Part shown: positions 45,369 through 54,999 of the stretch, piece after piece
How the letters are laid out: the number at the start of each line of letters is the position of its first letter
Position numbering within the stretch: the first letter of the stretch is position 1
Source: Paraburkholderia sp.
GTDB lineage: Bacteria > Pseudomonadota > Gammaproteobacteria > Burkholderiales > Burkholderiaceae
Assembly: GCA_004322045.1 (NCBI GenBank)
Contig: SCRN01000049.1
Span: 1-64,000, forward strand
Length of the DNA: 64,000 nt
Reading direction: 5' to 3'
Made by a program: the position numbers and the translations under genes
Notes under the pieces: generated by a model
What the model was told of the DNA's origin: nothing
What the model saw: the letters and a program-made list of their open reading frames with translations, nothing else
The model's database searches: none

Positions 45369-47119
45369 CTCCAGCGCAGGCCATACGACTGTTCCACACG
45401 TTGCGGCATCTGCGGCCGGAGCAGGTGCTGTACCGTGCGAAATACATGTGCCTGCCACGGGCACGCATCAGCAGACGTCTCGAAAGGTTATCGCAGCCGG
45501 GCGAGCGCACGGCTGTGCCGGTTGAGTTTGCCACGAGTCCCGACGAGTATCTCGGCAATGGACAGTTCTGCTTCCTGAACCGCCATGGCGATCTCGCCGG
45601 GGGCTGGCAGAATCCGCAATACGAACGGCTCTGGCTATATAACCTGCACTACTTCAACTATCTGAACCAGTCGACGCGCGGCCGGCATGCATCTGCTCTC
45701 GGCCAATTGATCGACGCGTGGGTCAACGCGAATCCGGTTGGCGTCGGCGCGGGCTGGGAACCGTACCCACTGTCGCTGCGTATCGTTAGCTGGATCAAGT
45801 GGGCCAGTACAGGCCAGCGACTCGCCGAAGACGCGTTGGTGAGCCTCTATCTGCAGGCGCGCTACCTCGCGCAACGGCTCGAATACCACCTGCTGGGCAA
45901 TCACCTGTTCGCCAACGCAAAAGCGCTGGTATATGCGGGCATGTTCTTCGACACGTCCGAGGCATCCGGATGGCTCGCGACCGGCCTCACGATCCTGCGC
46001 CGCGAGTTGCGTCGACAAGTGCTCGACGATGGCGGGCACTTCGAGCTGAGTCCGATGTATCACGCGATCTTTGTCGAGGATCTGCTCGACATCGTAAACC
46101 TGGCCAGCACTGTCAATTCTAGGGGGCGCGGCCAGCACGCACAAGCGTGCCTCGCACTCGCATTCGAACCGCTGCCGCACATGCTTGCCTGGCTCCGCGT
46201 GATGACGCACCCGGACGGCGAGATCGCACAGTTCAACGATGCCGCATTCGGGATTGCACAGCCGCTCGCGGTGCTGGTGGACTATGCAAAAAGGCTTGGT
46301 GTACCGATTCAGGAAACACCGAGCGCGCAAACCTTGACATCGCTGAACTCGTCGGGTTACGTGCGCGCCGCGTGTGGAGATTACGTCGCATTACTCGACA
46401 TCGCACGCATCGGTCCCGACTACCTGCCGGGCCACGCGCATGCGGATACACTGAGCTTTGAGCTGTCACTGCGCGGACGACGGCTGATCGTCGACGCGGG
46501 AACCAGCACCTACGCAATCGGGGCTCAGCGCATGAGCCAGCGTGGCACCGCCGCTCACAACACGGTGACATATCGCGCGCAAAGCTCATCGGATGTCTGG
46601 AGCGCGTTTCGCGTCGGGCGGCGCGCGTATCCGCTCGACGCGGACATGCGGGTCGAAAACGGCGAACAATCTAGTCAATGTATTGGGGAATCCGAGGCAT
46701 CCCCGTGCGGCAGTGCTGATGGCATCGGGGGCTGGACAGTCAGCGCAGCGCACACCGGATATGTGCATCTGCCAGGACGCGTCACTCATCGACGCACATG
46801 GCACGGCGATCACGACACGCTCGTGATCGTCGATCGCCTCGAGACTTCGGTCGACCGCGCAGTCACTGAAACGGACCAGACCTTCGCGACGCTACGCTTC
46901 GCGCCCGGTCTGGACGTGACCGCGAGCGCGGAGGGCCAGCTTGTGGTGAGCGCGGGGGCCGAAATCCTTTGCCATCTCACCCATACGGGCTCGACGGCTC
47001 GTATCACCGACGATTTCCATCATCCACGCTTTGGCGAAAGCATACCGTGCAAGCTGCTGCGTCTGACATTTCTGCACGCGACGCTCGTCACCCGGCTCTC
47101 GTTCAGGACCTCCATATGA
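45365..47119 (+). CDS. Heparinase II/III-family protein (alginate-lyase-like)
   Basis: 584 aa, ATG overlapping the previous stop (ATGA). The N-terminal alpha/alpha-toroid part contains LWLYNLHYFNYLNQ, EPYPLSLRIVSWIKW, LEYHLLGNHLFANAKALVYAGMFF and HFELSPMYHAIFVEDLLDIVN. The C-terminal beta-sandwich has GPDYLPGHAHADTLSFELSLRGRRLIVDAGTSTY. The conserved Asn, His and Tyr of the lyase active site appear in these motifs. No signal peptide is evident, which is usual for this EPS-cluster subgroup. It may cleave or remodel the uronic-acid-containing polymer or act as an unusual transferase. Confidence 0.85.
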   Translation: MTPAQAIRLFHTLRHLRPEQVLYRAKYMCLPRARISRRLERLSQPGERTAVPVEFATSPDEYLGNGQFCFLNRHGDLAGGWQNPQYERLWLYNLHYFNYLNQSTRGRHASALGQLIDAWVNANPVGVGAGWEPYPLSLRIVSWIKWASTGQRLAEDALVSLYLQARYLAQRLEYHLLGNHLFANAKALVYAGMFFDTSEASGWLATGLTILRRELRRQVLDDGGHFELSPMYHAIFVEDLLDIVNLASTVNSRGRGQHAQACLALAFEPLPHMLAWLRVMTHPDGEIAQFNDAAFGIAQPLAVLVDYAKRLGVPIQETPSAQTLTSLNSSGYVRAACGDYVALLDIARIGPDYLPGHAHADTLSFELSLRGRRLIVDAGTSTYAIGAQRMSQRGTAAHNTVTYRAQSSSDVWSAFRVGRRAYPLDADMRVENGEQSSQCIGESEASPCGSADGIGGWTVSAAHTGYVHLPGRVTHRRTWHGDHDTLVIVDRLETSVDRAVTETDQTFATLRFAPGLDVTASAEGQLVVSAGAEILCHLTHTGSTARITDDFHHPRFGESIPCKLLRLTFLHATLVTRLSFRTSI

Positions 47120-48348
47120 AGATTCTCTTCATCACCGACAATTTCTACCCCGAGACCAATGCGCCAGCTTCACGCACCTTCGAGCACGCTCGAGTCTGGG
47201 TCGACGAGGGTCATTCAGTGACCGTGCTGACGACAGCGCCGAACTTTCCGGAGGGCAAGCTGTTCGCCGGATATCGGAATCGCTGGTGGCAACGGGAAAC
47301 GATAGCCGGGATTCAGGTCATCCGCGTGAAGACATACATCACGGCCAATGAAGGCTTCATCAAACGCACACTGGATTATGTATCGTTCATGGTGGCCGCA
47401 ATCGCCGCGTCGCCCTTGCTGCCACGCTGCGATGTAGTGATTGGCACGTCGCCTCAATTCTTCGCCGCGCTCGGCGCGCGCATCATCGCGAAGCTACGGC
47501 GCTGTCCGTTCGTGTTTGAACTGCGAGATCTGTGGCCGGCCTCAATTGTCGAAGTCGGTGCGCTGCATTCAGGCTTCGCAATCCGCATGCTGGAAGCGCT
47601 TGAACTGTATCTGTACCGCAGCGCATCCGCCGTGATCTCGGTCACGCACTCGTTCAAGCGTGAACTGGCGCAGCGTGGCATCGACTCGAACAAGATCGAG
47701 GTCGTGCACAACGGCGTCGATCTCGCGCGTTTCACGCCTGGCCCGCGCGATGACCACCTCGCGCAGGAACTCGGCCTGACCGGACGCTTCGTGGTGGGCT
47801 ACCTCGGTACACACGGAATGGCGCACGGTCTGCACAAAGTTCTCGACGCCGCAGCGCTGCTCGTAGACCGCAGCGATATCGCGTTCATCATGGTCGGCGC
47901 TGGTGCCGAGAAGCGCGCGCTCGAAGCACGCGCGAAAGAATTGAGACTGACTAATCTGACCTTTGTCGCGCGGCAGCCAAAGGAGCGCATGCCCGCGCTG
48001 CTCGGCCTGTGCGACCTGTGCCTCGTGCCGCTGCGCGATCTTGCGTTGTTTCGCAGCGTGCTGCCATCGAAAATCTTTGAAGCCATGGCCATGCGCACAC
48101 CGATTCTCGCGGCACTGCCACGAGGTGAGGCAACAGAGCTGCTCGAATCGCTCGGCGTCGGGGAAAACGTCCCGCCGGAAGACCCGGCCGCGCTCGCCGG
48201 AGCGATCGCACGCCTCGCCGCGGATCCGACGACGCTGAATCGGTATCGCGCGAACGCGGCGCGCGTGGCAGCTAATTTTGACAGAAGCCACCTCGCGCAG
48301 AAAATGCTCGACGCAATTGCACAACGCATTGGCCATCAACAGCCATGA
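47116..48348 (+). CDS. WbuB-like glycosyltransferase family 4 protein
   Basis: 410 aa from the ATG at 47116 overlapping the heparinase stop; the upstream extension is rejected. The N-terminus ILFITDNFYPETNAPASRTFEHARVWVDEGHSVTVLTTAPNFPEGKLF is the WbuB signature. VFELRDLWPASIVEVGAL and the C-terminal PLRDLALFRSVLPSKIFEAMAMRTPILAALPRGEATELL complete the GT-B fold. WbuB-type enzymes add N-acetylated fucosamine-type residues in O-antigens; the donor here is unknown. Confidence 0.9.
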   Translation: MKILFITDNFYPETNAPASRTFEHARVWVDEGHSVTVLTTAPNFPEGKLFAGYRNRWWQRETIAGIQVIRVKTYITANEGFIKRTLDYVSFMVAAIAASPLLPRCDVVIGTSPQFFAALGARIIAKLRRCPFVFELRDLWPASIVEVGALHSGFAIRMLEALELYLYRSASAVISVTHSFKRELAQRGIDSNKIEVVHNGVDLARFTPGPRDDHLAQELGLTGRFVVGYLGTHGMAHGLHKVLDAAALLVDRSDIAFIMVGAGAEKRALEARAKELRLTNLTFVARQPKERMPALLGLCDLCLVPLRDLALFRSVLPSKIFEAMAMRTPILAALPRGEATELLESLGVGENVPPEDPAALAGAIARLAADPTTLNRYRANAARVAANFDRSHLAQKMLDAIAQRIGHQQP

Positions 48349-48986
48349 AACTACGCAAAAGACCGGTCTGGCGTGTCAAACATACTCCGGCAGCCGTGTT
48401 TGCGCTCCTCTGTGTGCTTCACGCGCATGCGCAAACATCCGATGTGGTCACTAGGTCGCGATCTCCCGATCAAGGTGCACCAACCCAAGGCGCGCGAACC
48501 CTGGCGCGTCGGCAGTCGATGCAGGACCGATGGCGAAGGCCATCGATGATCAACCACGCCGCACCCGGCGCGCGGGACAGCGCGCGACTCCCGACACCCA
48601 ACGGCGTTCCTCCAGGTACGTCTTCTCAAGGCATCACACGCGATACACTGATTGGCAGCGATCCCGACCTCGGACGGCCTCTCGTGCCTTGCGACGCACT
48701 AGGTACGGACTCTCACGACGGCGGGCGCCCGACAATGGGCGCCTTTGCGCCTGGTGACCTGCCGACCGGCTCGTCCAGACTGGGCTACGACCCGGTAACC
48801 GGCATCAGCGCCATCGAACCACCGGTCGCCGGTTGCATGAGCATGCTTTCAACCCGCCGCGACGACGCCGGTGTCGGCGATCGGGACAGCAGCGTATACG
48901 AACAGCTCACACCCGACGTGAACGGCGGCGGATTCGCTGGCGGGCGCCCTGGCACACTGACACTTTTGCGCGCATTTGCGAACTGA
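48345..48986 (+). CDS. Secreted hypothetical protein ending the EPS operon
   Basis: 213 aa; ATG overlaps the GT stop. A signal peptide is visible (basic start, then PAAVFALLCVLHAHAQ). The mature part is rich in Gly, Pro, Ser and Asp, with little predicted regular structure (PNGVPPGTSSQGITRDTLIG, FAPGDLPTGSSRLGYDPVTG). Two cysteines could form a disulfide. Overlapping translation ties it to the EPS operon. A matrix or assembly role is guessed from location only; no family is recognised. Confidence 0.6.
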   Translation: MKLRKRPVWRVKHTPAAVFALLCVLHAHAQTSDVVTRSRSPDQGAPTQGARTLARRQSMQDRWRRPSMINHAAPGARDSARLPTPNGVPPGTSSQGITRDTLIGSDPDLGRPLVPCDALGTDSHDGGRPTMGAFAPGDLPTGSSRLGYDPVTGISAIEPPVAGCMSMLSTRRDDAGVGDRDSSVYEQLTPDVNGGGFAGGRPGTLTLLRAFAN

Positions 48987-49053
48987 CTCCCGACGCCTTA
49001 CGCCTGCCCCTTGACGCAACCTGCGCGCATCGCCCGCGACTGCAGCCGTCGTC

Positions 49054-49061
49054 AAATTAGC
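49054..49061. repeat. Target duplication AAATTAGC of the first IS66 (left copy)
   Basis: AAATTAGC here is repeated exactly at 51393-51400 on the other side of the element. An 8-bp duplication is what IS66-family transposition produces. The right copy contains the stop codon of the crp gene. Confidence 0.9.
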
Positions 49062-49110
49062 GTAAGCGCGCAATAAACCACGTGGCTTGAGCGAGGCAAC
49101 CGGCAATGCG

Positions 49111-50490
49111 TCAGATGGTGGGAATGTTGAGACGCCATGGAAGCAGCGCCTCGTAATCGTCGACGCTCTGAGCAACTGGCAGCGCCTTGAACAACGCGAG
49201 CAGGTAGCCGTAGGGCTCGATGTTGTTTGCCTTGCAGGTTTATGCCGTGTACCGAACTATGCCGAGCGGGTGCACGACGTGCAACTGCCTAAGAAGCAGA
49301 GCTTCAATTTTCTCAAGCACCGAGCAGCTCTCGCGTTGGCGCTCGAGCAGCCGATCCGCCGGCGCCATGCCTTCGCAACGCGATTCGATAGCAAGCAGCG
49401 GCCCGATCAATCGAATGAATTCGCTGACGGGATGGTCGCGTCCACGTTGCGCCTTCGGCAGATTCTCTTCTGCCTCGATCATGTAACGACGCGCGTGCGC
49501 CCAACAGCCCAAATGAACGAGCTGGTTCTTGTCGGTGACATCGTTGTGCGGCTCATAGCCGTCAGTCATCAATGCCGTGCCTGGCTTGATGCCGGCATAG
49601 AGTTCCGCTGCTTGCGCCGCACTGCGCGTCGGGCTGTAACTGAACAAGCGAACCGGCGGACCGGTGCCGCTCATCTGTGCCCACATGTAGCTCTTGCGCT
49701 GCGCCGCACGCCCGGGCTCCTTCAGCACCTGCACGGCGGTTTCATCATCGTAGACGATGCCGGCGTCGAGTAGGTGATCGCGCATCAAGTTAATTAGCGA
49801 CTGCACCACTGTACCAACGCGCACCACGCTGGCAGCGAGTGTGCCACGCGAGAGATCCCCGCCGAAACGATGCAGCAGCGCAGCGATGCGGTACAACGGC
49901 AGCGCGTCGGCGAACTTGCTGACGACCACCCATGCAAGGGCCGATTCCGTGAGTAAGCCCTTCGGGATGATGCGCGCCGGTGCCGGCGTGACATTGATGC
50001 CGAGATCGCAACAAGGGCACGCGTATTTGACGCGCTGATGCTGAATGACGCGAACCTGCTGCGGCACGATATCGAGTTGCTCACTGATCTCGGCGCCGAT
50101 CTCGACGAGCGTATGTCCGTCGTGTGCGCAGACGCGTTCCGATTCTGGCAGCTCGTGACGCACGATCTCGCGAGGCAGCATTGGGTCCAACGGCTTGCGT
50201 CCACGCTTCTTGCGTTCATGCGCGCCGACCCCGATGCTCTGTTCTGCGTCCGTCTCTTGCGCCGGCTCAGATCCTGTTGCGCCCGCCTCCGCTTCGTATA
50301 AGAAGAGGTCGCGTTGTTCGACACTGCGCACTTCGCTCCTTGCGGCAAAGAGCTGTCGCTGGAAGGCCTTGAGCTTCTCGCGCAGCGAATCGTGCTCAAC
50401 CGTCACCACGCGCAACTCGCTCTTCATAGCAGCGAGTTCGGCGCGTAGCGCTTGCAATTCGTCGGTGGGAGATGAGGGTAGTGGCGGCAT
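49111..50490 (-). pseudogene. IS66 TnpC transposase, internally deleted
   Basis: From the ATG at 50490 the frame keeps the leucine-rich N-terminus, the zinc-finger-like region (KYACPCCDLGINVTP), the first DDE aspartate (GIVYDDETAVQVL) and DGYEPHNDV. After LLRQLHVVHP it runs into foreign sequence and stops at about 49240. The true C-terminus (KANNIEPYGYLLALFKALP ... WRLNIPTI) resumes at about 49236 in another phase and ends at 49111. The segment with the catalytic Glu (usually ENAIRPFV-like) is gone, so the protein is inactive. Confidence 0.85.
49231..49264 (-). repeat. Remnant end of a RIT element inside tnpC
   Basis: These 34 bases match the right end and flank of the complete RIT element (60609-60642, inverted) at 29 of 34 positions, including the blocks ATGCCG and ACTATGCCG. 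The adjoining host sequence is the same tnpC codon pair TGC-AAG. Everything else of the inserted element and about 75 tnpC codons have been deleted. Confidence 0.75.
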
Positions 50491-50523
50491 CGCCGGATTA
50501 GACCAGCGATGCGGGCTCGCGTT

Positions 50524-50874
50524 TCAGGTCACGCGCTGATAATAGCGCGTCGGGTGCCCGCGCATCGCTTCGATGTCGATACCGTCGAGCAACCAGTGCA
50601 GTTGTTCGGTTCGCAGCTTGAGCACGGCTTCTTTGCGCGGCCACACGAAGCGATCCTGTTCGAGCCGCTTCATCAGCAGCCAGAAGCCGTTTCGGTCCCA
50701 CAGCAGTATCTTGATGCGATCGCGACGCTGATTGCTGAACACATACACGGCTTGCGCGAATGGATCGAGCTTCATCGATTGCTCGACGATGGCGGCAAGG
50801 CTGTTGATGCTCTTACGGAAATCAACGGCATCGCGATGCACATAGACCGTCAGCTCATCGTGCAGCCGGAACAT
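50524..50874 (-). CDS. tnpB: IS66 accessory protein TnpB
   Basis: 116 aa from the ATG at 50874 (TTG at 50886 and GTG at 50877 are alternatives). The family pattern is clear: VYVHRDAVDFRKSINSLAAIVEQSMKLDPFAQAVYVFSNQRRDRIKILLWDRNGFWLLMKRLE. It is needed for IS66 transposition together with TnpA and TnpC. It overlaps tnpA by 20 bases. Confidence 0.92.
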   Translation of the reverse strand: MFRLHDELTVYVHRDAVDFRKSINSLAAIVEQSMKLDPFAQAVYVFSNQRRDRIKILLWDRNGFWLLMKRLEQDRFVWPRKEAVLKLRTEQLHWLLDGIDIEAMRGHPTRYYQRVT

Positions 50875-51313
50875 CACACCGCCCAAGCGTTTCGATCATT
50901 GCCGAAAGCAGCGAGACGTCGTTGCCGACGCATTCGAGCTTGAGCGCAATGCCATTGGGCATCTGCACCGTCAATGTCGATGAAGCTGCACGATCCGCAG
51001 CTGGCGAAACAGGCATCGCGGCTTTGCGCTCGACGAGCGCGTGTTCGCTTGGGATCGTCACGACCGGCACGAACGCCGGTTCAGTGGCCGACGGAGTTGG
51101 GCTGTCAGCCAGCCGTTGCCGGTGCAGCTTGATCCATTTGCGTAGGAGGTTTGCATTGACGCCGTGCCTGAGGGCGAGGCCCGCCACTGATGCCCCTGGC
51201 TCAATGCACGCCTCGACCAGCCGCTGCTTGGTGCGCCGATCAAAACGGCGCTTGCCGTCCTTGCCTACGGTGACGACCTTCAGGCACGACGATTCTGAGT
51301 GTTGTTCTGTCAT
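50855..51313 (-). CDS. tnpA: IS66 accessory protein TnpA
   Basis: 152 aa from the ATG at 51313. The N-terminal helix-turn-helix of the transposase-8 type is visible (RTKQRLVEACIEPGASVAGLALRHGVNANLLRKWIKLHR). It is the first gene of the IS66 operon tnpA-tnpB-tnpC. Intact. Confidence 0.9.
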   Translation of the reverse strand: MTEQHSESSCLKVVTVGKDGKRRFDRRTKQRLVEACIEPGASVAGLALRHGVNANLLRKWIKLHRQRLADSPTPSATEPAFVPVVTIPSEHALVERKAAMPVSPAADRAASSTLTVQMPNGIALKLECVGNDVSLLSAMIETLGRCDVPAAR

Positions 51314-51395
51314 GAGGTATCCACTGAAATCAGTGGACATAGCCTGCACGGTCAGATCCCTGAGTGCTAGACGTCGATTCCTGCGCGCTTACAAA

Positions 51396-52136
51396 TTAGC
51401 AATATTGGGGCTCGGCGGTAAAGGACACGTCGCCGCGCGCGGCACGGTGCAACGCCCTTTCATCCAGCACCAGCAGGCGACCCCGGTCTTTGCGGACGAT
51501 CTGATTTTCAACCAGGAAATTGAGTGCGCGTGAGACTGTCTCCCTGCTCACGTTTGCGGTGATCGCGATCGCCCGTTGGCTCGGTGGCTTCTCGATCGCG
51601 ACAATGCCGTCACGGCTCACCGTGAGCATGCTTGCCAGCACCGCACATATGCGTGCGCGCGAGCTCGTCACGCCCAGCATGGAGCGATCGTCGAAACCCT
51701 GCCGGATGGATTCACATAGCTGACATAACAGCAGATAGGTAACTTCCGCTGAGCGCAGCAGAAAGCGCTCCGCATGCTCCCGATCGAGAAAACCAACGAG
51801 CACGTCGGTCACCGCGATAATTGATACGGTTTGCGGATGTCCGTCGATGATGGATAACAGGCCGAAGTACTCACCAGGCTCGATAAAGCCGAGACCCACT
51901 TCGCGACCGTCTTCGTTCAGCGCGACCTGCTGCAGGCGGCCTGAAAGCAGAAACATCAGCGCAGCGCCCGGCGCACCCCGATTGATCACTAGATCTCGAC
52001 GCTTGTACTGGCGAGTCCGAACGTGTGCGGCAATACCACTCAACGCGCTATCGTTGAGGCTGGACAACAGGCGCTGGCGACGCAGAACGTCAACCGAGAC
52101 GCGATTTTCTGGCCTGTGACGATGGATGTCGTTCAT
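51396..52136 (-). CDS. Crp/Fnr-family transcriptional regulator
   Basis: 246 aa. The cyclic-nucleotide-binding jelly roll spans about residues 20-135 (LVINRGAPGAALMFLLSGRLQQVALNEDGREVGLGFIEPGEYFGLLSIIDG). The helix-turn-helix lies near 190-225 (SQRAIAITANVSRETVSRALNFLVENQIVRKDRGRLLVLD). The family ligand-contact pattern (RxS/T) is not clear, so cAMP or c-di-GMP binding cannot be assigned. The IS66 inserted exactly at its stop codon and the duplication restored it. Converging with the EPS operon, it is a strong candidate EPS regulator. Confidence 0.9.
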   Translation of the reverse strand: MNDIHRHRPENRVSVDVLRRQRLLSSLNDSALSGIAAHVRTRQYKRRDLVINRGAPGAALMFLLSGRLQQVALNEDGREVGLGFIEPGEYFGLLSIIDGHPQTVSIIAVTDVLVGFLDREHAERFLLRSAEVTYLLLCQLCESIRQGFDDRSMLGVTSSRARICAVLASMLTVSRDGIVAIEKPPSQRAIAITANVSRETVSRALNFLVENQIVRKDRGRLLVLDERALHRAARGDVSFTAEPQYC

Positions 52137-52914
52137 GGTGTTTTCGACCCTCCGCAGGGTCGACTAGTGACGAATGCTGCTATTGCCGCGTGCCTCGGAC
52201 TCTCCGGGTGCAAAGCGTCAACCTAATCCATGCTCCCCGAAGAGCTCTCTGTCTGTTGTAATGTTCCCGCTATACGCAACCGACCTGCTACCAGTCTACG
52301 TTCGGCATCGCGTGATACTGGTCGCTCCGATGCGCGTGTAGATTGCATCGATTCGCGCGCGAATCCAATTCGATCGCTTACTCAAGATGTCTCGTAGCAT
52401 AAATAGCGAATTTGGCACGAATGCAAATGCATTACTTGACTATTTAACGTTGCTACAGATCGATCGGATCATGTGATGCGACACCGAACCTCCATGCGCT
52501 TTCTCGTCCTGAAGAACCACCGTTGAATTCGCATCATATCTGGCGAAACAGGCACCAAAATCACTGTGACCGATAGCGCAAACATGTTGGCGGCACTCTG
52601 CCATCCGATTCGCAAAAAAAAAGGGCTGGCTCGATGCCGGCCCAGAGAAGGATTCGGCTATATCGGGGGCAAGCCGAAACCTGAGAGGTCTCCATTGTAT
52701 TTCGCCGTCCCATTCATTTACCAGACAAGATATTTCCTTTATCCGACAAAATTCTAACTAGATCCCTCATTGAATAATCAGCAAATCAACGGTTTGCCGA
52801 GATGCTGCTACGCTTTGGAAAACGTTTTCAGAACACCAGAACCTGAGAGCGAGCACAATCTGGACAGCATCGGCCATGATGACCTTGATATTCACTCTGG
52901 CGAAAACTGCGCAG
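52137..52914. other. Intergenic region between crp and the AraC-type gene
   Basis: About 780 bases, more AT-rich than the neighbours. It holds the crp promoter region on the left and a minus-strand terminator at 52614-52643. One 63-codon plus-strand frame (52566-52757) crosses the terminator and is not credible. No RNA gene recognised. Confidence 0.5.
52614..52643 (-). terminator. Rho-independent terminator after the AraC-type gene
   Basis: On the minus strand GGGCCGGC, a 5-base loop and GCCAGCCC form a stem with one mismatch, followed by nine T. It lies about 270 bases downstream of the AraC-type stop codon and points in the same direction. Confidence 0.8.
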
Positions 52915-53910
52915 TTAGCCAATCTTGCGGACGCCGCCTCCACCATAGCCGTTCGCCACTGCGCGGTACTCGCTGGCCGAAACGGACAGGCGCTTTCGAA
53001 ATAGCTTCGCGAGTGCCATCCCGCTGCTGAAACTGCAGCGCCTCGCAATCTTGTCAATCGGCAGCGCCGTGGAAACCAACAGTCGGCAGGCAAGTTCGAA
53101 GCGCGCTTTCAGAAGGTAATCAGACGGCGTCACGCCCATCACCGCCTTGAAATGTCGCAACAGGGTACGTTCACTCATCAACGCACACTGCGAAATATCC
53201 GCTACCGTAATGGGCCGGCTGCAGTTCTGCTCGATCCATTCGGCCGCTTCGCGGATCTTGTCCCGGCGAATGTCGTCGCTGGGCTCGCCAAGAATTGCCG
53301 ACAGCCGGCGGCTGGAGTCCGGGATAACTCGCTCGCCCACCTCTTGGGCGGCCTGTATGCCCAGCTCCTGCTTCACGATCGACAGCGCACTGAGAAGAGC
53401 GCCGCTGGGATCGTAGATATCACGCGGAGGGACAGTCATGTCGGCGTTCATATGCGACGTCACGGCTGGAGCGTCGGGGCACGATATTCCCGCCGCCGAA
53501 ATCAGCGCGCGACCTTCGGCAACACCTATCAGTAGCGGGGAGCGCCGGTTCGTCTCGCGAATCCAGTCGAGCAGCCGCACGTCGTGTACCGCCGCTCGCG
53601 CACCATCGCCTCCCGAAACAAACGTGATGTCCGTCGGCGTCGATGCGGTCATATCGCTCCAGACGCGAATGTTCGACATACCGGTTACGAGCCCGCCACT
53701 GATGGACAACAACCGTACGAAATAGCGCCTTTCACGCCGTCCATTTGGCTGATTCGCGTAATGAAATATCTGATTGATGAGTGCGACATCCAACGATGAG
53801 AACCCCGGGAACACCACGACCGCAATTTGCAGATCCCCATCCTGCAGGCTCCACTCCTCAAGTGCGTTGTTCGGGTGGCGTACCGCGCGCTCAGAACTCC
53901 ACTGGTTCAT
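52915..53910 (-). CDS. GlxA-type AraC-family regulator with DJ-1/PfpI domain
   Basis: 331 aa. Residues about 25-195 form a DJ-1/PfpI-like amidotransferase-fold sensor domain (LQIAVVVFPGFSSLDVALINQIFHYA, PTDITFVSGGDGARAAV). Residues about 215-325 are the double helix-turn-helix of AraC (ITVADISQCALMSERTLLRHFKAVMGVTPSDYLLKARFELACRLL ... IDKIARRCSFSSGMALAKLFRKRLSVSASEYR). The nucleophilic cysteine of active PfpI enzymes is not evident, so this is a sensor. Target genes are unknown; no metabolic operon adjoins. Confidence 0.88.
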   Translation of the reverse strand: MNQWSSERAVRHPNNALEEWSLQDGDLQIAVVVFPGFSSLDVALINQIFHYANQPNGRRERRYFVRLLSISGGLVTGMSNIRVWSDMTASTPTDITFVSGGDGARAAVHDVRLLDWIRETNRRSPLLIGVAEGRALISAAGISCPDAPAVTSHMNADMTVPPRDIYDPSGALLSALSIVKQELGIQAAQEVGERVIPDSSRRLSAILGEPSDDIRRDKIREAAEWIEQNCSRPITVADISQCALMSERTLLRHFKAVMGVTPSDYLLKARFELACRLLVSTALPIDKIARRCSFSSGMALAKLFRKRLSVSASEYRAVANGYGGGGVRKIG

Positions 53911-54999
53911 TTTTCAGTCTGTTCGATATTTTACACTTTGATACAACTCGCGCAGTGTAGCCACTGATCGAGACAGATGTGAATGCGTGGCCGAAAAAAG
54001 CAATGTTTTGGCGCTTGCGGGAATGGCAACTTCGCCGGTGTGGCGAACAAATAGCAAAAAGTAAATCGTGGCACGCCGAACGCTATTGAAAGTAAGTCGC
54101 TTCAGCCCCGCCCGGCAAATCACACATGACCGGTGATTGCGAAACAGCATTGAGGTGATTGCAAACGATTGCGCAGGCACAAAGCGCATGTGTCTCGCTA
54201 TCGGGAATGCTCGCCATCCCATTTAAGTGGCTCTGCCTGCGCTGACGTTCGAGTTCAATCAAAGACAAAAAAGCCTGCTGGGACAAGACAGGCCGGGTTC
54301 TCGAAGCTGCGACGACACGACGCACAGTCTGACGTTGGGCTGTCCATAAAATGGAAGGGACTCGCGCAACGCGTGATGGCGAATCGGAACCGTGTTCTGT
54401 CTGTGTCGATCGGAACGACATCGGCGTACGCCCGAGTCCCCTACCCCGTTCCTCGCGCTGTCGGTCGCGGCACCGACGGACCTGAGTTCACCCACGTTGC
54501 CAAAGAACCTTACGAGAACTGGTGCGCCGTATGTTGACGGCAGCGGGATGGCAAGTTGCCCGATCACGCACGTCCTATCCACGTTTTCGAGTGCTGGTCT
54601 CTCTACAGCGAGACGCGCGTCGCCGCCGCTGCGCGGCGCTGATGACAATGGGATCTACCGATGTGTCGAGCCCGCTACTGCTGAGATGAGGATCATACGG
54701 TCCGGATAGCCCGCCGCTCCCCGGATGTGTCACCAACGATTCCGTGTGGCCAGCGTGCACGCGTGGCGTGAATGGCCACATGCAACGAAGAAGAGAATAC
54801 GAATGGCATTCCCGGGTTGTCGATGCCAACAGTGCCTCGACCGGTTCACAACGCCACGCAGGTAGCATCGTCAATCATGACGGACGATTCCACCCCCAGA
54901 ACATGTCGCTCGCGGACGCAGAGCGACCATAGAGATATACTTGTCCAAGTTCGACGCCTGCCGTGTGCGGTACCTCGCGCTGCGCTTCGGTCTCTACGC
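53911..54999. other. Stretch without a supportable gene
   Basis: About 1.1 kb between the AraC-type gene and the IS21 remnant. Several short frames overlap on both strands but none shows a start with ribosome binding site or a recognisable domain. It is probably decayed mobile DNA joined to the AraC promoter region. Confidence 0.45.

Larger units (their letters stand above)
49062..51392 (-). mobile_element. IS66-family insertion sequence (first copy), internally deleted
   Basis: Bounded by inverted ends starting GTAAGCGCGCA on both sides and by a perfect 8-bp duplication. It carries tnpA, tnpB and a tnpC that has lost about 75 codons and contains a short remnant of a RIT element end. At 2331 bp it is shorter than a full-length IS66. 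It separates the EPS operon from the crp gene, which would otherwise lie about 70 bases away. Confidence 0.92.

Noticed and set aside
47569-48339. 256-codon minus-strand frame opposite the WbuB-like GT
   Set aside because: Antisense shadow of a well-supported glycosyltransferase; the translation shows no protein-like pattern.
52566-52757. 63-codon plus-strand frame in the crp/AraC gap
   Set aside because: It reads through a strong minus-strand terminator, has a lysine run from the A-tract and no ribosome binding site.
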